A DNA stretch of 64,000 bases from assembly GCA_038277395.1 (NCBI GenBank), contig CM076191.1, positions 90,888,822-90,952,821 on the forward strand, in the 5' to 3' direction. The notes under the pieces were generated by a model, which did not search any database, had not been told where the DNA came from, and saw only the letters and a program-made list of their open reading frames with translations. The first letter of the stretch is position 1. Each line of letters begins with the position of its first letter. The translations under genes were made by a program, and so were the position numbers. The stretch is from Dryocosmus kuriphilus. Taxonomy: Eukaryota; Arthropoda; Insecta; Hymenoptera; Cynipidae. Positions 22,692 through 35,007 of this stretch are shown one piece after another.

Positions 22692-23349
22692 TCACTTAAT
22701 CCCAAATCAACGTGCACGAAAAAATGCCTTGCTTTTACTGAACGAGAAAAAAAAAACGACATCATTGTTGTGGCTTTAGGAAACTAGTCTTAAAAAGTCA
22801 GAAGTATATCTCACCGATATTTTATGTATGTGTTCGCGATAATTTTAACTTTTGAAGCGTTGGCTGTAACATCCATGCAATATGGAATTAAGTTCGGGTA
22901 ATTCTGTATAAATTAATTATCGATAAGTATGTTAGTAATAAATCGATAAAAATGAACTTGATTCCATATACAGAGCAACGCTAAACAATTACATTTGAAT
23001 TTCTTTGTGTATGGAACCAGGTCCAACGGTCTGCTTGTTTATTTAATTGCATAAAATCAAAATCGCCGTATAAAGATACGCACTTAACCGAACTTTATGA
23101 TTACATGGAGCAGTCGATATAGAAATGGACGGCTTGTTCAGTGGGGAATCGCTTATTGTATTTAGAGAGAGAGAGAAAATATGAGAGCGGAAGGAAACCA
23201 CCTTCTTTCTTGTAGCTGAATGATGGAGAACGTCGATTTTAATCGATAATTTAAGTTTTATACCATCCGATATTCAACAGATATAATTAGTTTGTCCTCC
23301 AGTCTCATTATTTCTTTTTCTGAATGTGGTACGCTGAATCAGCGCTTTT

Positions 23350-23416
<67 letters not shown>

Positions 23417-25670
23417 AGCAAAAATATAAAGAATATATATATCGATGGGACGTAAAACAGTTTCACGAGGTTTAATTTCATGGCTTTGATTTTCTTTTAA
23501 TATTTTTATGAGCTTGAATTGACGTTCATACTGCCTCACAGTGGATACAAATGTATATTTTCATTTCAAAATCGTAGAATCATCTAGAGTTATACATTTT
23601 TCTTAATAAAGAAATTTGTAGCCCAAACATAGAATAGCATTGACGAATAGATTTACAATTTTAGTTTCTCATTCTAGATTTGCTTCGCTTTACTTGAAAT
23701 TCTAATTTCGTAGCGAGTCTATAGTTGTACATATATATTTTAAATTGTTGATACAAAATACCGTTTGAGCTTATTTTCCGTTTTAAAACAATTTTAGTAT
23801 CTTTTTATATTATTGCTTCTATTCGCTTAAATGTCTAATTTCGTAGATTATCTGTTTACATGTAAGTTGTAGATTATGTAGTTGGTACAAAATACTGTTT
23901 GAGCCTTTTGTAAATTCTTGCAGCATTTCACTTTCTCGAGTTTCTTCTGGTAAATTGTTTAATATATCTACATATACTGCTATAGACTATATATGTTCTG
24001 TCCTAGATTGGTTTTATCATACAGTCGAATCGGTACGAACATGCAAAGGGGAAGGAGCATCTGGAAATATGTGTAGGAACCGGACATCTTTGAAAAAGAT
24101 AGAAATCACGAAAAAAAAAAAGAAAGGTCGCTTTTTTCTTTCTTCTTTCTTTATTTGGGCTTTTTAAAATCTGAATAGAAGTATTTGCATGACTGTCCAA
24201 ATAATCGTTTTATTATTCTTGGAGTCTAATTTTCTTTTTCAGTATGGTATGGTTATCGGCATATTGGTCATGGTAGTTTCACCATTTTATCATGCACAGC
24301 ATTTTTGAAATGCAGATTATTCTACATAATCAAAACCAAATATTTAAGCTTAGTGGTTTAGAAAGATATTTTAATCATCTTTTTATTACAGTAATAATTA
24401 TTTTATAAAAAGTGGTTACTTGGTCCTTCTTTTTTAATTAAAAAATTTAGTTTCAGTGGGGTTCTCGAAGGCGCCCTCATTAAATTTAACAAAAGTAATT
24501 GTAAAATTACACTTTAAGTAAAAAATAAAGCAACCTGATGTTAACTGTAAATAATAAATAAAATAATTATTTGATTTAGAAAAATAATTAAGCCGAACTT
24601 TGAAAGAAGTTAAAAAATAAATTAAAAAAATAAATAAATTAGATAAATAAATTTTGTTTGTTTAATTCGTTCAATTTTGTTGCGTAAATAATGTTCGCGC
24701 ATGCACAGTTTGAATAGGACTTATTTTATATGCTGTGAGTAAAGTTGCTCATGCGCACTTTTGAGATAAGAAACTTTGCTTTCATTTTACTTTAGTAATT
24801 TATTTGGGTTGAATCCAGAATTTTTTTTCAGGGGGTTAGTAACAAAAGGAGAGAGGAGAGATATGAGAGGCAGGAGAGAGAGATTTTTAAAAAAAATTTT
24901 AAAAAGTGCTAGGAAAATAAATTATTTTTCCTAGTGTCAAAATAAAAAAATTTCGAGTATACAGGTCTGACGAAATTTTTTTTTTATTCTGCCGCTAAGT
25001 ATTAGAAAATCCTTAATTGCAAAATAAAATAAATTTCGAGTGTACAGGTCCGATAAGATCTTTTTTTACTTTTGCCAAAGTCACATACTATTGGTGAGAT
25101 TCTAAATAACTTCTAGTGTCAATATTTAAAAAAATTTTCGCAATCTTGAATCAGAACAATTTTCTCGGATGGTTGATGCAAAAAATAGTGCGTTCCACGT
25201 GCGTACAGGTGATTGCTGACTCCTGTGATTGCATCATTCGTCTTCGGCTCATGCTGCAAGCTTCATACTCGTTGCAGTTACCTGTTTTACGCACTTGCAT
25301 CACTTGTATCCAGAGCTATCCTCTAACTAAAATCGAAAGGTCACATTTTAAGATTCATTGTGTTAAATTTGATAGCACCTTGGAAAACCATTGGAAATTA
25401 GGTTCTCTAATGAAGAAAAAAGTAGCATTTTTTAGAAAATGATTATTACTACTTTAAAGCTTTTTAAAATAACTTTCTCAACTTCTAACATTATGTTGAT
25501 TTTGAAGAATAATCCGCACTTTAAAAATGTTCTCCACATAAAGATGGTGAAAGTATCATGACCAATAACTAATATCTCGATAACCATACATTAGGCTGGT
25601 CAATATTTTGTCTTGGAAATTTTCGTCATAAGAGTGTACAAAATAACCAAGTATCGAGAGGATAGGTAAA
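22692..25670. other. AT-rich region, possible 3' UTR then unannotated DNA
   Basis: No exon or transposon gene seen. It includes the TA microsatellite at 23353-23413, a short GA run near 23165 and a poorly conserved direct repeat around aatttcgagt(a/g)tacaggtc at about 24950 and 25033. Open frames here, including a 108-codon one at 25116-25442, show no motif and normal AT-rich codon content. Confidence 0.5.
23353..23413. repeat. (TA)n microsatellite
   Basis: About thirty uninterrupted TA units. The minus-strand open frame of alternating Tyr and Ile over it is an artefact of the repeat. Confidence 0.95.
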
Positions 25671-25677
25671 ATACATA

Positions 25678-25921
25678 CACGGAGAAAACAGAATCCTAGT
25701 GAATACGTATAACCCTTCACCTATTAACTCCGCGTGTTATAACACGCATTTGCTACATGCGACTCACGGCGTCAGCACGTGAGCGCATGGGTTGAATACA
25801 TGCGCCCATGTACTGACGCCATGAGTCGCATATAGCAGATACACGTGTTATATATAACACGTGAAGCTCTAATAGGTGAAAAAAGACACGTATTCACTAT
25901 AAGGATTCTGTTCTCTCCGTG
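25678..25921. mobile_element. 244-bp palindromic MITE with TA duplication
   Basis: Ends read cacggagaaaacagaatcct and the complement of cacggagagaacagaatcct, flanked by TA on both sides. The whole unit folds: inner arms hold acgtattcact, ttcacctatta and the cgtgttata palindromes around gcgtcagtac. TA duplication suggests Tc1/mariner-type mobilisation. Confidence 0.8.
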
Positions 25922-25929
25922 TAGGTGCA

Positions 25930-27900
25930 TATTTTACACCAAAAATGTACGTGGGAATGCACTTTTAAATCTATGTGGAAATTGGCACTTGGCAGAAATT
26001 TGGCTAATGTATTTTCCCTAATTGGCACCTGAAAGTGCACGTGTAAATAAAATACACGTGCATATTTTCAGTAGGGTTAAATCTTTTGATTTTACTTTTT
26101 GTAATATCAGGATATTTAATGAAGCACTCTGAATCTTTTTAAGTAAAGGCATGTAAGTTTCTATAAAAGGTCAAAATTTCCAGAAAAAATCGACAATTTA
26201 AACGATTTTTGAGAAAAGTATAAAATCGAAAAAAATGTTTTTTTTTCTTACCTGATCCGAACTCTATACTTAGTCGAACAATAATTCCTCCAACTTTTGT
26301 AACCCTAATTGAATCAATTTGACAGTTTTGTCGAAAAATGAAGTTAGAAGAAATTTTCATCGTTAGAAAACGCTGTTTATGTGAAAGACTTTTTTCAGTG
26401 TAAGAAAAGTTGGTTTAGTTTTACATCGTGTGGCGATGAAAATTATTTGAGCCACACATAACAATGTAAATATACACACGTCTGTGAAAAAAATATGCAG
26501 AATGTAAATTATTAGGATGACATTTCCATTTTAAGGTTATGAAAGGATCAAAATTTCTAAATACGCTAGCGGGTTAAATTAGGCGCAGACTACTTTTCTA
26601 AGACAACGTTCTCAATGGAAAAAACATATTTTTTTAATTCACATAGAACCAATTACTGTTACATTCGCTTACATAATTTTATTATGAATGAGTTTAATCG
26701 AATAATTTCCATTGTTAGACATAGTAATTTTCCATCGAACTGTTATTTCACACTTTTGCATAACGGTAAATAAGACTAGATCGTAAATTTATCAGGTTAT
26801 ACGAAGCGAAATAAGAGTTGATCGTAAATTTACCAGACAGATTGTGATTTTTTAAATATACTGCGCGTAAATAATATGACTGATTGTAAAGATCACCAAA
26901 GCTTTTTTTACAGTGTTGAATTATTTACATCTTGAAACCCATAGATGGCGACTACTTCCATTTTTTGCGCATGAATAACAAGCATATTTATAGTTTTTCG
27001 AATAAATAATTTTTATTTTCTGTCCTATTAGAGGCGGTTTGATTTACTCAAAAACTAAAATAAAAATTTTTTATCCTAAGAAATGTGTTATTAGTGTTTG
27101 ATTTTAGACATTCAGGGAGAACTTAATTTTAATTTTATGTGAATCTAATTTCTATATTTTATTTTTTTAAATATTTAATTACTACCATAGCATGGAAAAT
27201 AATAAAAATCTATAAAAATAATAAAAAGAAAGGCGGATCCATGAAATTAGCCACCCTACTGTTACTTTAGTAAGCTTCCGTAATAAGTAAAAGTGGGAAT
27301 TTTCAGCAAAAAACTTTTTGCGATACCAAGAAAAAAAATCACGAAATCAAATTCCCTGATACATTACATACTTGTGTATGTTTATAAGGCAACAAAAAAT
27401 ACGAACATATAAAATGTTCTTAAAATATGGTGTAATTAAATCAGCCCTTCGCTTGAGCAGGGTTGTTGAACTTTTACGTTTCTACTGGCAAAACTACTTG
27501 TATATTCCATTGTAAACGCATCACTGATACGTGATTATACAGATTTTCTTAGCTGATTCGTGATAAAAATAAATCTTTTTAAGGTAAGTGGTACAATGAA
27601 ATTTTCAAATTTTGTAAAGTTGTTTTTCTCACATTTCATTATATTTAAAAACTAGTACCATTTCAATAGGTCAGCAATTAAAAGATTCTGTACGGCATAT
27701 CGTACATGATACACCTTTTTTTAAGTTTCTCGTGTATTGTATAAGTGTGAAAAACTTCATTACTTTGCGACAATAAATTCAGGAAAAATCTGTTTGTTCT
27801 TCAGTAAACTTCCGATAATGTGTGCTTATTTTAAGGCTCTTATTGTAGTTCTTAAGAACAAAAATTAAAAATATATTAGAAGTCCTTATGATTTTCCTTT
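25930..27900. other. AT-rich stretch, no gene seen
   Basis: Nothing coding recognised. Around 25930-26070 short motifs with gtgcac and cacgtgta occur repeatedly. Near 26400-26900 short direct-repeat-like phrases (gatcgtaaattta twice, at about 26779 and 26819) occur. No TIR pairs were found. Confidence 0.45.
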
Positions 27901-28016
27901 TAGGTGGCATTCAATAACTTGAAACTCGCTTGATAAAGTGGAAAGTGAACAGTTTATTACAGACATTAAAAGAATTACAACACAATTATGCTCACGCCTC
28001 GAGTTTGTGCGACTGA

Positions 28017-28125
28017 CTGACTCCGTTCCGTTCCCCATTGCTTATCCACACCGAACTCCTCTCGTTAACGCTCGCTCACACTTATCGACTTACGTAGGTT
28101 ACGTTCTGTACATAGTTTGCTAACA
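28017..28125 (-). repeat. LTR start region, downstream copy of a gypsy element
   Basis: On the minus strand it begins TGTTAGCAAACTATGTACA, a standard TG start. The same 109 bases occur at 30942-31050 in the same orientation with about 7 differences. An AATAAA-containing stretch lies just beyond, near 27950. Position downstream of the integrase frame fits a 3' LTR. Confidence 0.65.
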
Positions 28126-28329
28126 TTCGACCGACCTAGCTCGCAGATTGTCCTCAAGCTGTGACAGATTTATGGATTTTTGTTTTTGCGTAATGGGTTT
28201 ACATTAGAACAGTCGTAATTCACATACAGTAAATACAAGTAATAACGATTCTTAGAACAATTAACCTTAATGACCTATACGAAGTCCAAGAGATAGGCAG
28301 GCTTGCGTCGTACCTTGCGTACCGGACGA

Positions 28330-29831
28330 TTATTGTTCTCGGCAGCATGTTTGTCGGAATTGTCTGTCGCGATTATTTTCTAGCCCATCCATGGGAATGT
28401 GTGAATCTATAACCTTTTGTACCTTATCTCCTAAATCGGGGACTTCTTTCTTGCTTCCTTCATCAATCATACTCTCACATTCGATTCCAGTTGATCCTCG
28501 CCAAATCTTAAGTTGACTTACATGAGCTGTTACAGGGTATTTTACTTTTCGCAGCTTTACAATAGGTTCTATTTCGTAAGTATCTCCTGGAATTTTTCGC
28601 GTTACTATATATAGACCGCTATATCTTGGTTGAAGTTTCGTACTTTCACCTGCCGCAGATGGATTTACACTAACATAGACTATATCTCCTGGCCTGAATT
28701 CCACCCCAATGTAACGATATTTATCATACCTTTTTTTATACTCCTTTTGAGAATGATTAATTTCTTGTAATATCTCTTCGCGAACTTCTCTCGGATCTCG
28801 ATAAGTTTCACAGTTTTTAGTAACCTCTCTAGTTATCCCTTCTTCAAAATGCGGCAGGTATCCGTATAAAGCATCGAATGGAGCTTTTCCGGTGGTTATA
28901 TTTATAGACGAATTTATATCCCTCACGATTTGCTTAATATGGATATCCCACTCGGAGTCGTTTCCCTCCCAAGCCCTAGCTCGTAAGAGTGCCAAAATCG
29001 TTTGGTTGACGCGTTCCACCTGCCCATTGGCTTGGGGGTGTCTGTTCGAATTCAAGGTTAAGTTTATGCCGTGCCTATTGCAATATTCGCGGAATTTTTC
29101 TGAAGTAAAGCATGTCCCTCGATCAGTGATAATTCGGTTTGGGGCCCTGAATCGTTCAATTTAATTGGTAAGTCTTTTAATTACTACTGAAGTTTCAGTA
29201 GTTTTAGTAGCCTCGAGAACCACGTATTTCGTTAAATTATCCATTATAGTTAATACGTAACGGTTTCCTCGTTTGCTCGTTGCAAATAGTCCCAAGTGGT
29301 CTAGATGTACTGTTGCGAATGGTCTGTTTCCAGAAGGAATAGGATGTAATTCCCCTGGTTGTCGGCCTCTAGGCTTTTTACACATAATGCATGCTAAACA
29401 CCTAGCGATGTGTTCTTTAACGTAACTGCGCATAGTTGGAAAATAGTAGTATTGCTGCATTCTTGCGATTACTTTATCAATACTGAAATGACTTGTCAAA
29501 TCGTGATACCGAATAACTAGGGCCTTTTTCATGGCGGTAGGTACAGCATAAAGCGCTACTTCTTTATTATCTCGTTTAACTATTCGATACAGTATTCCAT
29601 TTATTAACTGATATTCGCGTATCGTGCCAAGTCGGCTTTATTTAATTCGTAGTCGTAGGGTAAAGGAGCTTGGGAAAGAGCATCTACTTGCTTCATTTGT
29701 TCTCCTTTCCTATGTCTGATAACGAAATCGTGTTCACTTAGGCTATTTTCCCAGCGCGCCACTTGTGGATTACTTGTCTTAGTCGCGCTCAGATTACTAA
29801 AGTTTGGCAGTCTGCCACTACAATGAAGTTT
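28330..29831 (-). pseudogene. Ty3/gypsy-like pol: RNase H end and integrase, nearly intact
   Basis: From the gap edge downward: an RNase H tail (HDFVIRHRKGEQMKQVDALS), a frameshift near 29625, the spacer GILYRIVKRDN, an integrase zinc finger (H-x3-H at RYHDLTSH, then CLACIMC), the core with VHLDHLG (first Asp), a single in-frame TAA at 29161-29163, then IITDRGTCFTSEKF (second Asp) and NRHPQANGQVERVNQT (catalytic Glu) and a C-terminal part with RYSGLYIV chromatin-binding-like sequence. Reverse transcriptase, protease and gag fall in or beyond the gap. Only one stop and one frameshift are visible, so the copy is fairly young or partly a sequencing artefact. Confidence 0.85.
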
Positions 29832-30331
29832 NNNNNNNNNNNNNNNNNNNNNNNNNNNNNNNNNNNNNNNNNNNNNNNNNNNNNNNNNNNNNNNNNNNNN
29901 NNNNNNNNNNNNNNNNNNNNNNNNNNNNNNNNNNNNNNNNNNNNNNNNNNNNNNNNNNNNNNNNNNNNNNNNNNNNNNNNNNNNNNNNNNNNNNNNNNNN
30001 NNNNNNNNNNNNNNNNNNNNNNNNNNNNNNNNNNNNNNNNNNNNNNNNNNNNNNNNNNNNNNNNNNNNNNNNNNNNNNNNNNNNNNNNNNNNNNNNNNNN
30101 NNNNNNNNNNNNNNNNNNNNNNNNNNNNNNNNNNNNNNNNNNNNNNNNNNNNNNNNNNNNNNNNNNNNNNNNNNNNNNNNNNNNNNNNNNNNNNNNNNNN
30201 NNNNNNNNNNNNNNNNNNNNNNNNNNNNNNNNNNNNNNNNNNNNNNNNNNNNNNNNNNNNNNNNNNNNNNNNNNNNNNNNNNNNNNNNNNNNNNNNNNNN
30301 NNNNNNNNNNNNNNNNNNNNNNNNNNNNNNN
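29832..30331. other. 500-base assembly gap
   Basis: Exactly 500 N, a conventional placeholder length, so the true distance is not known. It falls inside the gypsy pol. All open frames crossing it are meaningless. Confidence 0.99.
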
Positions 30332-30342
30332 CTAGAGTCGAC
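30332..30342. other. Vector-polylinker-like 11-mer at the gap edge
   Basis: The first bases after the gap are ctagagtcgac, identical to the XbaI-SalI part of the pUC-type cloning site. It stops matching right after. Location exactly at a contig end suggests untrimmed vector. Confidence 0.6.
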
Positions 30343-30719
30343 GATAATAAAACACATTTTTGTGAGCCAATACATAAAAACAGTTTATTAGGCTCAGTGG
30401 AAAAAAAATCCCGAGGGAAAAAAAAAAAAAACCACACTCCTGCATTCAATTTCACTCATCCGCATACGCAAAGTATTACTTATAAATTTTGCAAAATTTC
30501 TTATAAAAATTTTTTTTGTAAGTCAATATATAAAAAATTTGTAAGTTTTGGAATTTTTAAAAAGCTTGACTGATAGTCATAAGGTTGCGCGTTCGATTCT
30601 CGCTAAATCCACTTTAAAAAATTTTTTTTTTATTTATCAAAATGCTTGTTTATTTAATTTTCGAATGACATTGAACAAAATTATACCATGTAATGATTAT
30701 TTATAGGTAACTTTGAATA

Positions 30720-30940
30720 AAAACTATGTTCGTATTCGTGCATTTTCGGCTTACCCGAGCGCAGCTTGTAACCAGGATAACTCACCGACTCACCGTTCGT
30801 GTATTTTCGAGTTTACACGAAGCGGCAGCTTGCGAAAGATGAAGAAACCTAGTTCCTTGTCTCACACATTATTTCGTCGCGGTGGTGAGGTTATCCCCAC
30901 CAAGTTGCCCCGGACTCTTTTTCAAATATCCGAGGCCTGG
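30720..30940 (+). repeat. Penelope-type LTR-like module fused to a gypsy-LTR-like end
   Basis: Words gtgcattttcggctta, cagcttgtaac and ctcaccgac occur in the same order as in the inverted arms at 37607-38075 and 39830-40354 (there gtgcattttcggcttta, cagtttgtaac, ctcaccgac). At 30942 the sequence switches to the gypsy LTR start module. Both modules are diverged, so this may be a chimeric or nested LTR remnant. Confidence 0.5.
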
Positions 30941-30941
30941 A

Positions 30942-31050
30942 CTGACTCCGTTCCGTTCCCCATTGCTCATCCACACCGAACTCCTCTCGTTAAGGCTCAC
31001 TCACACCTATTGACTTACGTAGGTTACGTCGTGTACATAGTTTGCTAACA
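30942..31050 (-). repeat. LTR start region, upstream copy
   Basis: Second copy of the 109-base module of 28017-28125, beginning TGTTAGCAAACTATGTACA on the minus strand. It is upstream of pol on that strand and so fits a 5' LTR, but the sequence next to it (30720-30940) does not match the region next to the other copy. Confidence 0.6.
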
Positions 31051-31829
31051 AATATTTAAATTTAAAGTTTGTAATTTTTGATATTTTTATTTCTTCAGGC
31101 CTTACAATAGTTATTAACTCAAAAAAGAGTAAAATGCACATGAAAAATATTTTGCTAATCTTAACCGAAAGAGAATTTTTGTGACGTTATTAAAGAGTTT
31201 GTGTTTTGCCCCTTACTTTTTTTATTTTTTCATGAAACTGCCTACTATAAAACGTCAATCATAATTATTATTTTTAAAAAAATGTCTTTCGAAATACTGC
31301 GTACCACGTAATTTAAATATTTAATAGATTTGTAGGTAGATAGATTTAAAACACCTTTTTTAGAGCACATCATTTATTGCAGTACGATAAATCCAAACGT
31401 ACATGACAGCACTGCCGTCTCAAATTCAGCTGCCCTTGAGTTTTTTACAGTAGTGCAAAATAGCGGAAAAAAATCATATTTTTGTAGTTTTTCTTGGTTT
31501 TTGTGCAAACAGTTACTTTTAGCGCAAAATAGTTAAGTAAACAAACGTTGGGTATCTTATTCTGCACAAAAAAGATTATCTCTTGAATTTTTTTTATAGT
31601 TAACAGTTTATACAGAAAAAGAGGGAAAAGAAAGACTTAAACAAATAATCTTTCCTCATTTGTCCCTATAGGCATTTTTCCAGGTTACCTACCACCTCAT
31701 ACCAATAGAGCAATAACTTTAATATCAACTTAGTTATGACATTTTTTTAATACATCTTCAGCTTTTTTTAAATTTAAAAATTAAAAATTTTTTTTTTAAA
31801 TGATGGGCATTTAACAAGTTACAGAACGG
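31051..31829. other. AT-rich stretch, nothing recognised
   Basis: No coding signal or repeat pairing found. Several short A and T runs. Confidence 0.4.
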
Positions 31830-32560
31830 GTTCATAAAAACCCTGGTTTGATGCTGAATGCGTAAACTTTAAAAAAAATCCCTAAAAGCCCTCCTGAAAA
31901 AATGTAAAAACAAAACTTCGATGATGAAATAGCTTTCTCATACCATAACCTGAAAAAAATATATGTCGGCACAAAAATAAAAAAAGGAAGCTCATAGAAT
32001 TGCTACCCAGGAACTACTAGCCTCAGCTAATATTTCAAAAACTTTTTGTAAGATAATGAATAATTCCTTTCAGTTTTTCCCCAAAAAGACGTTTGCAACA
32101 AAACTTTGAAACGCTGTGAATTCTCGATTCGAGATGCAAATCGAATTTTAGAAGCTCCTATTTACCAACGTTGAGATTATCGCAGCGCTCAAAAAATGTA
32201 AAAACAAAGCCTCGGGTCCGGATGGTATTTCATACGAATTCTCACAAAATTTACCAGAGTTGGATTCATCATATGAGCTCCCTTTTTAAAAAAAATCATG
32301 GTAGAAGAGAAAATCCCTGATTCCTAGGCCAATATTCACCTAAAATTGTTTTTCAAAAAGGGCGACAGGGAGGACCCTAGTAATTAACGTCTTATAGCAT
32401 TTGTGAACTGTATAACAAAAACTTTTACACAGATTATTACACATAGAATGACAGATTGGTCCGATAAGGTAAAACTTCTCCCGGAATTCCAAACAGGATT
32501 TCGAAAAATCCGAAATTGTCTGGACAATATTTTCACTTTAAACGCGTTCAGTTAATTATA
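31830..32560 (+). pseudogene. Non-LTR retrotransposon reverse transcriptase fragment
   Basis: Plus-strand pieces in shifting frames: KPWFDAECVNFKK (linker before the RT), then ALKKCKNKASGPDGISYEF (RT domain motif 1 region), FFKKGDRE, IAFVNCITKTFTQIITHRM and LLPEFQTGFRKIRNCLDNIF (RT motif 2/2a region). This order is that of Jockey/RTE/CR1-type ORF2. Stops occur after the leucine-rich PF segment and elsewhere, and the YADD catalytic box is missing because the fragment ends near 32560. Dead and truncated at both ends. Confidence 0.8.
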
Positions 32561-33169
32561 ATGAACGCTGAATCATTCAGATATTTTGGGCCTATATGCA
32601 GCTGAGATTTTAAAGAAGTATGATTTAAATGGTAAGCGAATCATGTATCGTCCGTTTTTTGTGCGTTGGTAAGTCGCAGCAAATGAGCTTCGAAAAGATT
32701 TTCATTGTCTGTCAAAGAGACCGTAAATAGCAGTTCCTCCAACTCTCAAAATTGAGTTATATCCTCGTGCAAAATTTCATAAGTAATACTCAGATGTGTT
32801 GTTAAATGAAAAGTTTCAATTTGATTAGACAAAGCTGGACTCGATAATATCCAACCAAAAACGGTGGCTTGTGCTGTCAGAGTATCTAACACACCCTCCC
32901 AGATAACAAAATGTGCGCGCATGCTGGAGGCACACGTGCGGATAAACCCGCATGACGTGCGCGCACCTGATCACGCAGGTGCGTCCTCAATTGAGGGTCA
33001 TATCGCTCGCACGTCGTGTAACTCGCATGCGTGCGGGAAAAATGCGGTTGCATTGAAAAGGATGTAATTGTTATATATTAAAATGATATTTTTACTTTTA
33101 AAATCAAAAACAAATCAATTTATAAAAATGTTTTATTTTAATTCAAAAAAAGTGATTGACAAACTTCGC

Positions 33170-33760
33170 TTAAAACTAAAACTAAATTTAATATACCGTC
33201 CACCTAGATACATGAAGACTAGAATTGAAATTAAATTTCTTCCTTTTCTATAAAATAAAATCTTCGTGGCTTACGTCGAGATTCATCTAGGTGAAGAATA
33301 TTAGTTTCTTCAAATTTATTTTTAATACGCGTGAACAAACATAAAGCTAGTATCCATTTAATGGAAACTTTGGCAACAATATTACAACTACCGTGTAATT
33401 ACAAAATGTCAGTGTTAACTCTCGTAGTACAATGTATCTTAAAACTAAATTAAAAATACCGTCCACCTAGATCCATGAAGACTAGAATTTAAATTAAATT
33501 TCTTCCTTTTCTATAAAATAAAATCTTTTTGTCTTACGTCGCAATTCATCTAGGTGGAGAATATTAGTTTCTTCAAATTTATTTTTAATACGTGTGAACA
33601 AACATAAAACTATTATCCATTTAATGCAAACATTGGCAACAATATCACAACCACCGTGTAATCACGAAATGTCAGTGTTAACTTTCGTAGCACAATGTAC
33701 CTTAAAACTAAATTTAAAATACCGTCCACCTAGATCCATGAAGACTAAAATTTAAATTAA
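33170..33760 (+). repeat. 263-bp tandem repeat, about 2.3 copies
   Basis: The word taccgtccacctagat starts at 33194, 33457 and 33720, giving an exact 263-base spacing twice. Shared landmarks per unit include ttcttccttttctataaaat, catctaggtg(a/g)agaatat and tggcaacaatat. Copies differ by about 10 percent or less. Confidence 0.85.
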
Positions 33761-33908
33761 ATTTAAATAAAGAATATGACCTATTTCAGCTTTATAAAGA
33801 CTATTAACTAAGTAGTTTATATTTGTTCAATAAAATCACAAGTTTTTTGACTCATGGCCTAATCAATGTAGATGAACGATATTTTAAAAGTTTGAACATT
33901 GAAGCAGT

Positions 33909-34157
33909 TCACGGACCTCCTTCGCCATCGACAAATTGTTCTTCTTCCTTATCAGATTCATCCTCGTAATCGTTGATTTCTTTTTCTAAGTCGCTAATCT
34001 TTTGCTGGATTTCTTTTTTTGTCAAAATTGTCGGTGTGGATTTCTTTAATGAGTTCCGGAACCTTCGTTTCGTCGCTCTTAAGACTTCCTGCATTTCGGA
34101 AGTAAATTGAGCTTTGCTTGTTGGGCCGGTAAAAAAAAATGCAATCGTTGGCTGCCT
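33909..34157 (-). CDS. Possible exon with acidic coiled tail, unidentified
   Basis: On the minus strand an acceptor (tttttatttcag) at 34158 precedes 82 open codons and a stop at 33909. The peptide has a basic part (LRATKRRFRNSLKKS) then a charged helix (KKEIQQKISDLEKEINDYED) and an acidic end. A donor-like AAAG|GTGAGT lies at about 35020 on the same strand. I do not recognise the family. It sits inside the 3-kb element, so it may be element-borne or a captured host exon. Confidence 0.35.
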   Translation of the reverse strand, partial: RQPTIAFFFTGPTSKAQFTSEMQEVLRATKRRFRNSLKKSTPTILTKKEIQQKISDLEKEINDYEDESDKEEEQFVDGEGGP

Positions 34158-34975
34158 CTGAAATAAAAATTAATAAACAGTCATATAATAAAAATTTTGT
34201 ATTATATTAACCTATATTGAAGTTACATTCCAAATTGTAGGTAATTACAGGGATCACAGTCTCTATTATTTCTAAAATAGAGGAATAGAGGAGTTTTTTC
34301 AAAATAGAGGTCGTTTGAAATTTCGAGGACGTTTTCTTGAAGTTAATGATATATTATATTTTTGGTTTAATTTTAAATTTTAGGTTTAACATGACTTAAA
34401 ATCCTCCAACAAATAATTACCTAAAAATAAAATTTCCGACATTATAAAATTACAGACACTATAAAATTCCCAACACTAAAAAATCCCTGAAAATGGAAAA
34501 TTGCGGAAAATATCTGTAAAAATATGTGAAAAATATTTAGAAAATACTGAATAATTACAACATTTGTTTAAAACTATTATTTAAAATCTTGTTCTTCATT
34601 GTCAAATTATTATTTATTTTAATAATTATCGGAATAAATGCAGGATTGAATCACATTAATTTCAAATAAGGAGAACTAATTTACTAATAAGGTTTTATCG
34701 ATGTCAAGGGAAGTGTTTTTCGATGTGAAGAAGGGGGCTTAGTGACTGTTTTTCGTAAAAACTATAATTTGTTTGGATAAAATGGAAAAGTTTCGCCTAA
34801 TTTAATATTTTGCCTAACCCTAGTTGAAACTTTTACATTTCAGACAAACTAATTAGTTTTGTTTCGAAAAACAGACACTATAAGCCTCCTTCGTCACATC
34901 TAAAAATACCTCTGCAAAATTCAACGCGAAAATCGCACTTTAAGAAAGTGAGGTTAGATTTGGCGTTTGGTATAT

Positions 34976-34981
<6 letters not shown>

Positions 34982-35007
<26 letters not shown>
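34982..35007. repeat. Short (TA)n microsatellite
   Basis: About thirteen TA units within the 3-kb element's interior, directly after the donor-like site on the minus strand. Confidence 0.9.

Noticed and set aside
23339..23539. Tyr-Ile rich frames over TA runs (also near 39870 and 41640)
   Set aside because: Direct consequence of TA microsatellites, not proteins.
25116..25442. 108-codon open frame
   Set aside because: No motif, AT-rich codon use as expected by chance, no context.
29604..30455. Large open frames crossing the N gap
   Set aside because: Translation of unknown bases; only the RNase H tail outside the gap is real.
30570..30615. tRNA-like T-arm (gcgcgttcgattctcgc) near 30590
   Set aside because: Only the B-box/T-arm part fits. 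The anticodon region folds as a 5-bp stem with a 3-base loop, there is no acceptor stem or D arm, and it lies beside a gap. At best a SINE or tRNA fragment.
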